A program made the position numbers and the translations under genes. DNA of 64,000 nt from positions 1,984,001-2,048,000 of the forward strand of contig SMMW01000149.1 in NCBI GenBank assembly GCA_004794655.1. Reading direction: 5' to 3'. This DNA comes from Marisa cornuarietis (taxonomy: Eukaryota > Mollusca > Gastropoda > Architaenioglossa > Ampullariidae). The notes below the pieces were generated by a model. It did no database searches and was not told where the DNA came from. It saw only the letters and a list, made by a program, of their open reading frames with translations. Numbering within the stretch: the first letter of the stretch is position 1; each line of letters opens with the position of its first letter. Shown here in pieces: positions 50,951-62,635 of this stretch.

Positions 50951-51050
50951 CTCGAAACGACGATGACGTACTGTTGTCGACGATGAGCATGAGTCTGAAG
51001 GTTTATTGCTAACTGTCTAGTAGGCGTCTACGACAGAGAGACCCGTTTGC
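50951..51050 (-). other. putative non-coding first exon of paralogue C
   Basis: The minus strand reads ..GTTTCGAG then the donor GTGAGT (50945-50950), in a context similar to the proposed first exon of paralogue B at 36997. Splicing to 43589 would make an intron of about 7.4 kb filled with repeats. The 5' end is undefined. Confidence 0.4.
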
Positions 51051-51755
51051 CGTTTGGTACATGTGCGCTACATGCTTTAAAATCCTGCCAGAGAGTGACT
51101 GTCTACGTTACCTTGCACTACTACCTTGCCCCACGCCAAGGCAGACAAGTGCGACCTCGGAGGCTCGCCGAGTGCTGAGCCAAAAATACACCCCGACGTG
51201 ACATTCTTCCAGTCAAGCTGGGCCGATTTGTTGTGTTGTGTTTTGCTATATGTTGACGTGGCACAACGTACGAGCCGATGCTCAGTCGGAGAGAATGGCA
51301 ACCAATTCTCCCTTCCCCCCCCCCTCACCATCCATTTCACCAGTTGCGGTCGTTCCACGACCTTCAAGGATGCCGCCGACCGAAATCGGAAGACAAAGTT
51401 CATTCAGACCTAGAGAGAGTGCACAGCTCAACAGCTCATTGGTGCAAACCTCAGCACACTGCGCTGCACAACAACAGCCCGGGAACGGAACACCCAATCA
51501 CGTGGTACAAGACTGCTGACCCAAGGAAGCGATGAGTGCATTTGTGAATGGTGGTGGTAGCATGCACTGTTTCCCCCTTAGCAAGATGACGAAAGTATTC
51601 TCCATCTCCGTCTCCAACAGCGAATCTCTCCTGCCCCTATACATTCTTTTTATGCAAACTCTGGTCAACTGGCTCTCGTGCAGCTTCGACCAAGACAGTC
51701 GCGATGAAGCCGAGCACTTTCTGTCTGTACATTGTGTCCGGTGAAGGTATAGTTG

Positions 51756-52262
51756 ACAAGGTGTGATGTGATTATCAGGGAACCTCCCCGGTTGTTCAGG
51801 TAACTTTCCCCTGTCTCCTGAAACATTTTTCTACGAGGCGAAATCGCCAAATCGATAAATCCGCAAAGCAGCTGAGCTACCGGTAAACAAGGTGAAGGTT
51901 ACTGGGGAAGTGATTCACGGTGACACAACAACCCTGAACTTATTTCATGATGTCGCTCACCAACCTCTCCTCCCACTGTCCCACACGCATCCCTCTAACC
52001 TGCAGTCTATAAACAGGGTCAAATGTCATCTACTCCCTACACAACGATCTGACTCACGAACGTCTCTTTTCGGTTCTCGTATAACGAGAGTGCGCAGTTT
52101 AACCGAATGGATCAGGAGCTCTGTTTTGTAACTTGAAAAGGTCAAACATGATTTCAGTGGCAACGGCTGTAGCTGTAATATGCGTACCAGCTCTACTCTA
52201 CAGTACAAAGAAGCACCGCTGCCATTCACCAGAACATGGTGAACTCACTCATCGAGGGCTCT
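51756..52262. repeat. dispersed repeat, copy 1 (shared with 62636-63935)
   Basis: Colinear blocks shared with the second copy include GATGTGATTATCAGGG, CTACGAGGCGAAATCGCCAA, AACCTGCAGTCTATAAACAG and ACATGATTTCAGTGGCA. On the minus strand TAGCTCAGCTGC (about 51869-51880) matches a Pol III A box, so part may be a tRNA-derived SINE. The B box is weak. Confidence 0.6.
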
Positions 52263-53412
52263 TAAGCTGTTAGGTAAATAAAAAACAATTAATGAGGTTT
52301 TGGTAGTTTGCCACTGACCCTAGTAGGCATGAACCCTAACCCACAACTTAGCAAGAGTGCACCAATAATGTAGACACAAATTCGACCCGAGAATGCAAGA
52401 GATTCCCAACAACACCCCAGCAAACACGCAAGATTGGACCTAGACTGGACCTAGCTAGGGTGAATCTTGTAACGTCGGTTTGCCCATTGCCGGGCATTAA
52501 CCGACCAAACGCCAGCATTCGCGCAATGCGATGTGGGATCGGAGATCGCCGCGCGGAGACTGAGCGTGTCACGTTGACATGAATATTCATGACTATCAAG
52601 TCGTCGTATGTTTGAAGATGAAATAATAATTATTTTATAAATCTTTAAGTAACTTAAAACTATATTTTATACTTCATGGTTGGCAAAGTTTCAAAAAAAA
52701 TATATATATAAAGTATATATAATTTATCAAGAACGGTCACTCTCGCAAACATTGTTCCGCACGTGTTCCGGTCTGTTTCTGGCCCTATATTTTTAAGTTT
52801 CTCTTCTCTGATTTTCTCTGGTATTCACTTTGAGATCATCACGTACACTTCATCGCAAGCATTCAAGGTAAGACTAATCTGATTTTAAATATTCATCGAT
52901 CAGTTTCTCGCTTTCTGAGTTTCGATCTGGTTTTCACTTTGAGATCATCACATTTCATCGGAAGCGTTCAAGGTAAAACTAATCAGATTTCAGTTACACA
53001 CGGGAACAATTGTGTTAAAATAAAAACATCACATCTATTTAATTCGCAACATTTTGGTCGTGAAGTATGTTTCGGATCCTGTTCTTGTAATTGAGCGCTT
53101 TATCAGAACTTGTGGCTTTTTTGAATATCCACTGAAATCTTCAGACTTAACTTTATTCTCTTTTTTCATTTTTCTTTTACCTGTGCCGGGTTTGTCACAA
53201 AAGTTGTTTACTAGGTTCATTAGCACATCTTTTTGTTAAGCCCCACACTTTCATCTATAGTCTATTCAATTTTTTTCCAGCAGAATTCGATTAACAATTT
53301 ACATATTAATTGTAATAATTCTGGTGTGTGTGTGTGTGTGTATATATATAGATTTTTTTGTTCAATCATTTAACCTGAATGCATGCAAAGTTAATTAAAT
53401 ACGAATATACCT

Positions 53413-54085
53413 GCATTTCATTGTGAAGCCATACATTGCTATAGTATTTGATGTTCAATTTATGCTGAATATAGTGTAATGACATGTCTATGTATTTTAT
53501 TTTATGACATTTTAGCAGCAACATATTACAGAACCGTCTGCCTCCTTCAAAAGGCAGAAGAGGCTGCCTGTCAGATGCTTCTGACAATGCCAGCAAACGA
53601 AAGCCAGTCCCAAGAAGGATCTGGTTAGTGCTTCTGATTTTTTTTTGGTCATTTGCTTCACCATTTTAAGAATAAACAACTCAAAAGAAATTATGATAGT
53701 GACAGGAACATAAGATGTGATTCCATAAAAAATATTTGCTTTTTTTTTGCATTTCATTGTGAAGCCATACATTGCTATAGTATTTGATGTTTAATTTATG
53801 CTGAATATAGTGTAATGACATGTCTATGTATTTTATTTTATGACATTTTAGCAGCAACATACTACAGAACCGTCTGCCTCCTTCAAAAGGCAGAAGAGGC
53901 TGCCTGTCAGATGCTTCTGACAATGCCAGCAAATGAAAGCCAGTCCCAAGAAGGATCTGGTTAGTGCTTCTGATTTTTTTTTATTTGTCATTTGCTTCAC
54001 CATTTTTAGAATAAACAACTCAAAAGAAATTATGATAGTGACAGGAACATAAGATGTTGTGATTTCATAAAAAAATTTGCTTTTT
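53413..54085 (+). repeat. 336-bp tandem duplication containing an exon
   Basis: The unit starting GCATTTCATTGTGAAGCC at 53413 repeats at 53749 with very few differences. Each copy carries the same exon with acceptor and GTTAGT donor (53519-53623 and 53855-53959). The small divergence shows a recent event. Confidence 0.85.
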
Positions 54086-56722
54086 TTAGGAGCTCTGGTT
54101 TTGATGAAAGCAGCATATCGCCACTACAGACCCCACTGAGGCCAACAACCTCACAATTGAACAGTAAGCCTTTAGATTTTTATTTCTGAGGTCTAGGTTG
54201 CTATCAAGATTCAAGTGTCTGATAACTCTGATTATGTCTCTAGTGTTGTACTCCTACATGTCCAATTTAAAAGAAAACATGATTGTTGTATTTTATAGCA
54301 TTACTCCTAACACAGTCCACACAATGCTAGTCCTTCTTACTCTCCCCCCTTCTGCTCTTGCTACTTTTCTACCATCTTTCTCTGCAGAATCGAGAAAACG
54401 AGCGAGGTCACGTTCCCCAGAAGGGTAACCTCCAGCTCCCCCAACCCCACCAAAACCTCTGAGAATCCCAAGGACACCATCTCCTGTCAGGCCTGTTTTG
54501 CATGATCTCCAGTCCACAGAATTAGGACCATCTGTAAGGTTCTTGGAATTCTAGTTAGTGAATATTAAAAGGAATGAAAAGTATCTCTTTCAGTTTGCTT
54601 TATGCACCTTGTACCTAACATCTTAAATATATCATTCAGATTTTTTTTTTTACTGTAAAGGGGCCAGCATCAGACAGATGGCATCATCACCATCTACTAC
54701 ACCACAGCTTTTACTGACTGTAAGATTTTACATTAACTTCAGATAGTATATTAAGAGCCCTTTCAGTGCCAGTTTTTCTAAGGAAGATTACGTCCCTTTG
54801 TACCACTTAATAGATGAACATGAAGAGCTTTTTCTTTTAACTTCTCAGTGATCACCATTAGACCTACAATGTCACTGCCACCTTTGTCAGTGGCATCTTC
54901 TAATGACTGTAAGTTCCATATAAACTGTTTGTATATTGAGAGAATTAAAAGTTTGTTTATTTTGGTTGTACAAGGAGATTTATTTTTCTTAAATGTATTT
55001 ACTTTGTGCCTATACTTCTTAAATATATATCAGTATTAAGATAATATTTATTGTTTTTCAGAGTTATCCAATGACCTAATCATTAAGATGTTACCGACAT
55101 TTTTTGAGAGAACTTCCAAAAATTTTGAGGATTTGAAAGCTGAAATGCAGAGTCTGCAGCGAAGGATAGAACTTCTGGAAGCCAGGAAGGGGTAAAGCAA
55201 TGTGGCTTCCAGTCAAGAAACTCCTGCACTTTCAGAAGGCTTCATCTTTCCACTCAGCTCCAGCAACTCGACCATGCACTGGCAGAGGAATTCACAAAGT
55301 AGAGGATGGTAAGTAAATTAAACCAACATTGGAAAGATGCTTATAAATTCAATGAAGCAAAAAAGAATGGCGGTGGCCGGACATTTAATCCCCAGACACT
55401 TAATCCTCAAAAATGCCCCCAATGTTATAAATGTTGAAGTTAAGTATTATTTTAATTGTCAAACTTATTTTGATGTGTACATTAAAATAATTATTTGAAT
55501 TTGAATTAAATTTTTCATTCACTTCATAATTAAATTTTTCATTCACTTCATAATTTCTTGAGTTGAAATTTCATTTTGAGGATTAAGTGTCTGGGGTTTA
55601 AATGTCTAGGGGATTAAGTGTCTGGGATTCATTTCCACATTTGTTAAGTCTTTTCTTAGGATACTGGCTCAAACTTCAAAGAGTTTAAAGGTATAAGGAG
55701 TTTGCATATGAGATCCTTATCAATATATGAGGCTGTTGATTGCTGAAACATTGTTGGTTTCAGGTTTTGTATCTGAGCAATTTGGGTGGTCAGACAGCCA
55801 AAGATGCCTTATATCGAACATTGAAACAAGTTTTTGAACTGCAGTTGTCCATACTCTACAGTATGGAAGGGAGAAATCGAAAGCTGCGGTTGAATTACTT
55901 AAAGCACCTGAATAACACCATATATGGTAAGTGTAACATTTACGACATTCAAGTTGTGGGGATTGAAGGCTGTAGTTCTATGGATATTGGTTTAGCGTTA
56001 CAGTCACAAAGAGACTATCAACACTTTACTGATCACTTATTTGATATGCCGACAGGGACAAGGGGATACTCGCCCCACAAAAAAAGATACTTAGAAAGCA
56101 ATAATGTCAATATCATTAACTGTCTCCATGGAGTTTTCCCTAACCCACAAAGCCGAGCACTTTTTATGCCATTGTGCTACCCTGAACCTGGTGCCATTTT
56201 TTCTGCAACTTCTGAAACCTTAAGCATTGGTTAACGCAGATACAGTCACATTTTCACTTTAACATATGTAAAAATAAATCACTAGTTTTAAAGAACATAA
56301 TGATTTTTTCCTTGACAAAATATGTTAAGCTAACATTATTGCCAAGATATACTTTTTCATTTTCCTTTGTAGCTGACACTAATTTATTTCATTTTCACTT
56401 AAATAGATTTGTTTTGGTTTTTTTTTGTGCAGAGGTAATGCAGAGGCAATTTAAAGACTTGAATGTGGACATACTAGATAAATACATGGGAGATTGGCTG
56501 GCCATGTCAAGTGACCATGCTGGAGGCTGCAGTAAAGAAGGAGGAAGAGAAGAAGCGACTTTCTCACGATACTTCTGTTTGATATTCTTCTGTTCTCCCT
56601 TTTGGTATTATTTAAATGGCAGGACAGTGTGTGTGAATGACAAAAGAGAGGATATTGGTTTATTTGTGTTTATTCATTTGTCTGGACTGAATTCTTTTGG
56701 GAGGGATTTTTTGTATAAATAA
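53519..56722 (+). pseudogene. DUF4806-like multi-exon gene, probably decayed
   Basis: Exons I can place: 53519-53623 or its duplicate 53855-53959 (both would include R-L-P-P-S-K-G-R-R and a basic K-R-K-P-V-P-R-R stretch, likely nuclear), 54090-54163, 54436-54533 (Pro-rich), 55062-55191 (helical, S-L-Q-R-R-I-E-L-L-E), 55764-55926 and 56433-56722. The 55764 exon reads L-S-N-L-G-G-Q-T-A-K-D-A-L-Y-R-T-L-K and Y-S-M-E-G-R-N-R-K-L-R; with the next exon (D-I-L-D-K-Y-M-G-D-W-L) it resembles DUF4806, a domain of unknown function common in invertebrates. A stretch at about 55240-55310 carries the expected preceding segment but with a frameshift and a stop, and the join into 55062 creates a stop, so it is probably a pseudogene. 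The first exon was not found. Confidence 0.5.
55381..55635. mobile_element. MITE with inverted AGACACTTAATCC motifs
   Basis: CCCAGACACTTAATCCTCAA at about 55398 is mirrored by TTGAGGATTAAGTGTCTGGG at about 55577, with further inverted copies of the motif toward the right end. The AT-rich centre has no coding content. Confidence 0.65.
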
Positions 56723-56789
56723 CTTTTAAAAACAAGTTGGTAGCATATGAACATGCTGATATATATTGATAAGATTGCTTGTGTTGGGG

Positions 56790-57205
56790 GGTAACCGGTC
56801 GATTCGACTAGGGTCAGTTCGACTGTCGGTTTGACTAAGTCGTTTCATCTAACGGTCGGTGTGTTTTTTTTTTTTTTTTTTTTTACTGTTCCCACATGTG
56901 CGCGTCAATTTTTAAACTTAAGGAGGCTGGATGCGTCGTCGGCTTTGGGTGCTTGAGTGCTTGTTGAGTCTATGTGGTTGAGAGCATGCATGCGAGAGTG
57001 GAATGTGTGGACCCCGATTGCTTAACGTGACAATTAGCACTATTAACTAATACATTTAAAGCGTTTATTAACATTCGAATCATTCCAATTTTTTTCCATT
57101 TCATGCGTCCTATAGCATTTCATGTGTCCTATAGATGACTCGACCGTTAGACGAAACGGCTTAGTCGAAAGGATCTTAGTTGAAACGACCGGGAACCGTG
57201 ATGGG
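56790..57205. mobile_element. MITE with terminal inverted repeats of about 70 bp
   Basis: The left arm (ACCGGTCGATTCGACTA..GTCGTTTCATCTAACGGTCG) and the right arm (CGACCGTTAGACGAAACGGC..GAAACGACCGGGAACCG) are diverged reverse complements. A poly-T run lies inside the left half. Confidence 0.7.
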
Positions 57206-57336
57206 TTGGTACAATATAAATAATGTCTTTAAGATATGTAGACAACATTTGAATAATCAGTGCAATGGATAGTCCTGAAAGAAACAAGATTATCTTTATG
57301 CCGATATATTGATATGTATCAATTTGATAACGTAAG

Positions 57337-57982
57337 GTGCGGGCACACGAGAAGCCAAAAGCGGCTTCGCAAGCCTGGCTTTCGAAGCAGCGCTTGCCGA
57401 GCCCGCTTGCGAGCTGTTTGATAAGCCGGCTTGGCGGGGGTCGCTGGTCACACACACGAACGCTGTTTCGAAGCACGAACGAAGCATTGTGCAAGAATGT
57501 GACTAAAAAAAAAAAGAGCTTGCTGGATAACCCTCAGATGCATTTTCTCACACACATTATCCACTGTACATTATCCACTGCACAAGTAGTGTCTACTAAT
57601 GTATTAAAGCATGATCGCTTGATGCTGATGGAAGGTTCAATAGTAGTGTCGACTTTTTTTTATATGGCAGCACATTTCCAAACAGTGATGACAAAACAAA
57701 TAGCACAACCAATGAAAGAAATGCAAAATAATTCACAGAGTTTATCAATTCAATAAGATGCATAGTCAGAGGCCCTGTTGCTTTCACAGCCATGATCGAC
57801 AACTTGAAGCACGCGGGAAAAGTAGAACATGCTCTACAGCGCGAACCAGGCCGCAAGCTCAAGCCAAGCAGGCTTACGAAGCCGTTTGGGGATTGCTTGC
57901 AGTGGTGGTCACACGGCAAGCAGGAAAAGCAGGGCTGCTTCGGTAAACTTTTGTGCTTTTGGCTTCTCGTGTGCCCGCCGCT
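57337..57982. mobile_element. DNA transposon derivative with 22-bp inverted termini
   Basis: GCGGGCACACGAGAAGCCAA at 57339 matches the reverse complement of 57957-57978, and both are followed inside by GCTTCG/CGAAGC-rich sequence. The roughly 640-bp length and lack of a long frame indicate a non-autonomous element. Its superfamily is not determined. Confidence 0.75.
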
Positions 57983-57999
57983 GTAGTGGACTTGACATC

Positions 58000-58800
58000 T
58001 TTTTGTGAGGGGTATTTGTGACTAAATAAATTTAATAGTGTCTGATAGTTAGCTCTGAAAGAAAAAGCAGTTAAAGCTATCTTACAATAAATGCTGATAC
58101 GTTGATAAGGTTGTGAGCTTATCTTTTTGTGAGGATTGTTTGTATATAAATAATGTCTTTTCAAGATATGTAGAAAACATCTAAATAATCAGTGGAATGG
58201 ATAGCTCTGCAAAAATATATATATATATAGTTATAATATGCATTTGACAAGCTTGTGACTTTTTGTGAGGGGTGTTAGTATCTGGATAATGTCTTTAAAA
58301 AAATTATTAGCACCTAAACAATGAGTAGCTTAGAAAAATAATGATCTTTACAATTACTTTTGATATATTGATCTCTGTATGTATTTGATTATCTTGTGCA
58401 CTTCTTTACATTTTTTGTGAGGGGTGTTTTGTAGAAATGATGTTGTAGCAATATGTTTGCATTTAATGTGCTTCTACAGCCCCTTTCTTTCAGGAGGGGT
58501 GTTAAATATATGCATTTATGAAACAACCACCTTGAGTGGTTCATTCAAGAATAAAATGATGAATATTTATATTTACCACATTATTCTGGTTAAGACAGGA
58601 ATGCAAGACTTGTGTGGATGCTGGTGTGATCTAATCTGGATTCTGCACGGTGAATAGCTATGTTAGTCTAGTTCCAATTCAATGATTTCAACTAAAGCAC
58701 AGCTTTTTACAGATCACATGATATGCCTGACAGCATTCGGCTTGCTGTATAGGATAAAAATAAAAGAGCCATATTGCTACATGAAAATTAGGCTTAGGTA
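58000..58800. other. AT-rich, no gene; reiterated TTTTTGTGAGG motif
   Basis: TTTTTGTGAGGGGT-like phrases recur at about 58003, 58123, 58261 and 58410 within loosely repeated blocks (each near ..TAATGTCTTT). This suggests an old degenerate tandem array of about 130-150-bp units. Confidence 0.45.
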
Positions 58801-59699
58801 TATAGAATGGTCCATTACTAGACCCAAGCTAGGCGAAACGGCGGCGCTTATGAAATCCCGAGATTCGGCCAGTCTTTTGCCAATGTCGGGCCAAGCTAGG
58901 GCCGTGTCCTCAGCCCAATCTAGGGCCAATATCTAAACCCATATTGCGCCGATGAAGAACCTAGCTAACGCCTAGCTTGGGCCAATATTGCGTGTTTGCT
59001 GGGACTGTGTTTACAGCTTTACACAACAGTCTTCACTTGCAGACACGCTGCAAATCGGCGACAAACGCCCGAATACAGTCAACAGCGACACGCGCTGATA
59101 CTATCCTAGAAGCAACTCATGCTGATTAAACTGCGACACACGCCTGACAACTCTTACCTCAGCGACACACGCTGGCAACGGCCACACAAGAGATCAGATG
59201 ACCGTGTCAGCTGTAGTCGTGTGTGTCGTTTGTGCAACTGCTTGTGGCAAATTTCCACTATGTCACAATGCCAGGTTTGTGAAAGGAAATGTATAAAAAA
59301 TAGCCCTCACCTTGCATGATGAGAATTAACTTGTAAACGAGAGCTTTTGACCAACAGAAACTGGATCAGCTATCAATGCTGCACGCGATGGGATGTGAGT
59401 CTATGCCAATGCGCATGCCTGAAACTGTGAGCTGTGCTGTGCCAATCCCGGTAGGCGAGGAGACAGCCAGCGCTGGCAGGCGTGAATTGCTTCACACCAG
59501 CACGTGCTAGTTTAAAGGGATTGGAAGGGGAGTTAAGTCTAGGTTGTACGTCACGTCGACTTATTGGAAAGTGTTTCCACTTAGTAGACTTAATTCTACT
59601 AAAGGGGGGATTGAAGAGTGATGTAATTGGGTGAGTGGTCAGCAGAGGACCGCAGCATCCGAAGACACAACAGAAAAGAAAATCAGAGTGTGGACATGG

Positions 59700-60035
59700 T
59701 AAAAAAGGTAAAAGGTAAAGTTCATCTCATAACCTTTTCAGGTCGTTGGGGAGTGAGGTGTGAGGTGTTAGAGACCCCACTTTTCTCGGGGCCAGCTTTT
59801 ACATGAGGGTGGTGCCAATCTCCTCTCCCTTGCTGCCTTACCTTCCCCAACCCTCTATGGAGTCAGGTACCCATTCCCGACAGCTGGGTCGACTTGGGGA
59901 AGTATGCTGCGCTTATCGGGAATTGAACCAGCGCGCTCTTGGGGATGTTTTGCGAACACAAACGAGGGAGAGCTTTGAACCACCCGTTTACAAGTCGAGC
60001 GCACATACACGAGGTTTCCTCCATTCCCTAGGCGA
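59700..60035 (-). mobile_element. tRNA-derived SINE, family 2
   Basis: On the minus strand a perfect B box GGTTCAATTCC (59919-59929) lies in a tRNA-like head, followed by the body ACTTCCCCAAGTCGACCCAG..GGGAATGGGTACC..CATAGAGGG. Body fragments recur at 50155 and 63050. Confidence 0.7.
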
Positions 60036-60904
60036 TGGAAAATGATGTGCAAGCTCAGGATCATTGTAAGCTATACTTAGGGCCCTTTTAGACAATAGCT
60101 GGGATCTTTTGTGTATTATCAGGCGTGATACCGTCCTGAAACCATAAAATCTCGGGCCGGTTATCAGCGCCTTCAGGAGGGCTGGAGAGATTTCCATAAC
60201 CCCTTTCCGTGAACATATTGTGAGTTTTATTGACAATTGACAGACGAGTGTATGTATGTATATGTGTTAACGTTATCTTCATTAACGACGTCAAAAAGCT
60301 GCTTTGTTTCATGCTGTGCATTTAAATGTGTTACTTACACTTGATAACCAGCAACGATAAAACGTAAGTTTCTATCGAAAAAATTATCTTACGCAGTAAA
60401 AGTTCCGACCTCAACCTTTTTAATGCTTGCAACCTGCGATTGCGTCAAATATTTCGTTACAGTGCAAGCAGAATGGAGAGGCAACCCTGGTTCATTCAAG
60501 CCAATGTATACATATCTTTTCAACCCATTATCGCCTTACGGCAACAACTGTGTAATCTTGTCATCTGGAAGGTTTTTCCGGTGCTCGTGGTTTACGCAGG
60601 AAGCCATTGCCCGTCCCATCATGCACCACGGCGTAATTTTGCATTTAGTGACGATTCGCTGGAAGGAGATCCAGCCGCTGCGCTAACCGCCTTCCTCTTG
60701 TAACATGTAAGCGGTTAGATCTGTGTTATTAGCTACTGGCGATAACAACTGACAGAATCAACAGTATCAGTTCTTCGCACAACGGTAGGCTTGTGCCTCG
60801 CAAACGGAAAAGACGCTACTGGCTGGTCTGACATATGATTGATTGTGTGAGAGAGTGAGAGAGAGAGAGAGGGGAGAAACCATTTCAAGCTCCATGGAGG
60901 GCAG

Positions 60905-62148
60905 TGTCATGAGATAACTCGAGGGGGTAGGTAACAATCTACCCACAGTGTCTAGAGCGCCTTGTTGACAAGCCTGAGGCCCTTTGGCGAGGAAGTAGGG
61001 GGTATTGGTATGTTTTGGTATGGACGCCTAAATGGACGCGTGGAACAGAAGGTGCTAAGTGATTTCGGCCGCCATGCGTGGCCGAGGGCTGGCTAAACGT
61101 CAACAAAGTCTGGGCAGAAGGGAGAAAGTTATCATAAGGCGCGCACCTGGTTTTGCCGTCAGACCACGTAATAGGACAGGGGGGGGGAGGTTTAGCCACC
61201 TGACTGCAACCACCTGTAGGCGTGGCCTGTGGTCAGAGAGAGATCTCCTCCTGTCGTTTGCTGACTCTAAATTGTAGCTGATTGGATGATGAGTTACTGA
61301 CCAATGGCATACCTCGTTGTATGTATCTGTGAGAATGTGGAGAGATAAATAGAGAGACAAGAACACATTTCACTGGCTTTTTCGGCGAACGTCTGAGTGG
61401 AGGAGCATCGGGTCACCAGCCAAAGCGACTTAAGCTTTCTAACGCCAGCTACACTTCTGCCTCGGACCAAGTCTTAGCCACGAGGGCAAGACTCGGGAGG
61501 AAAGAAGTCGGGTTAGAGAACCTTGAGAGAAGGAGGCAAGTAATTGACGAGGTACTGTCAAGACTGCCTGCTGTCGTCGTTGAGAGGAAAGGGCTGTGTG
61601 ACTGTGGGCTCGCTCTACCGGTGTGAGCGGTAGAGGCTCAACGTTGAGGCCGCTGGAAGTCGTCGGTTCTCAAGGGCTGAGACCGTCTGTGGTGGTGTTC
61701 GTTTGGCGGCTGTACGAGGCATTACAGTCGTCGAGGAACCCACGTGTGTACCTCGAGTGGTACAAGGCTCGAATCTGGGTCACCGGGAGAAGCAGTCGTT
61801 GCTCTCTGACGTGGTGACAGTTCGAGGGAGGAAAACGTCAGACCATCAGACATCACTTCGAAGGGAAATCGTCAGTGTGTCGTGGCAGTCAACTGAAGTA
61901 TTGGACTCTCAACAAACCAGCTGTAACAGAGCTAAGTTGTTGCGCTTGCGAGTGTGTATGGTATTTGTAAAGAGAGGCAACAGCACTGTAACATCAGAAG
62001 TACGCTCTAGCACGGATAGTATTGGGACCCCCCTAGACGAGTCCATTTGATTGTGTTTTGTTTGAAATGCTTTTGTAATTAATAAATATTTTCTTTATTG
62101 TTACATTGAAATCACACGTCGTTGAGTATTGTGTTCGGGGAAGAGCAG
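60905..62148 (+). mobile_element. LTR of an LTR retrotransposon (about 1.24 kb)
   Basis: It starts with TGTCATGAGATAAC, the same breakpoint as the inverted copy at 655. A TATA-like GAGATAAATAG lies at about 61340 and an AATAAA at about 62084-62089. Just after the proposed 3' end, TGGGGGCTCGT (62152-62162) matches the first 11 bases of a tRNA-Pro primer-binding site, so the right edge is set there. No gag or pol is intact downstream; the sequence passes into other repeats after about 62640. Confidence 0.7.
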
Positions 62149-62151
62149 GGA

Positions 62152-62162
62152 TGGGGGCTCGT
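62152..62162 (+). other. candidate tRNA-Pro primer-binding site
   Basis: TGGGGGCTCGT equals the start of the complement of the tRNA-Pro 3' end used by many retroelements; the match breaks down after 11 bases (GAGCC follows). Confidence 0.4.
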
Positions 62163-62635
62163 GAGCCAAGTTGTGTAATTGAGTGACCGACGTGTGATTA
62201 TCGTGTGTTTTCCCCTGCAGCTAATGTTGACGTGGGCGGCTAGTGTTGAGTAACTAGTGCCCACGTGCCCATTCCCCGGGGCCAGTATTCACGTTCTGGT
62301 TGAAAGACCAGGGATACTGTCACCGAACAAAGATTTCACGAGAACCTAAAGCCACGCTCGCAATAAGTTTTGTTAGCTGTGGAGTGCGAGGGCGGGCGCC
62401 AGAGTTAGCGGTATTCAAGCTTTTTAAAAACCGTTTCTGTCTGCATGTGGCGTCCGCAGTAACGGCCTATCAGTACACGGGGCCCCCGGGGGCTGAGAGC
62501 CGTAAGTGTACCGTACCACAAGAATCTCCTATCTCGGGGCCCCCCTCAGGTTCGCCCCAGTTGCTACCCCTAAAAAGGCCGCTTCTAAATGGACGTCCAC
62601 TTACACGGTTGGGCAGCAGTATACATGAGAAGATG
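62163..62635 (+). mobile_element. leader or internal remnant of the LTR element
   Basis: It follows the primer-binding site and contains a 112-codon frame (62300-62638) without gag or pol motifs. Probably an untranslated leader or degenerate gag, cut off where the repeat at 62636 begins. Confidence 0.3.

Larger units (their letters stand above)
52416..59003. mobile_element. candidate 6.6-kb DNA element bounded by 16-bp inverted repeats
   Basis: CCCAGCAAACACGCAA at 52416-52431 is the exact reverse complement of 58988-59003. Inside each end is a GC-rich stretch of about 170-200 bases with repeated CTAGCTTGG/ATTGGCCC-type motifs, suggesting transposase-binding subterminal repeats. Between the ends lie the DUF4806-like gene and three MITEs. 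No transposase was recognised and no clear target-site duplication is visible, so two independent insertions of one family remain possible. Confidence 0.4.

Noticed and set aside
59919..59929. possible tRNA gene from a perfect B box
   Set aside because: No acceptor-stem pairing or A box at the right spacing; the body continues as a SINE.
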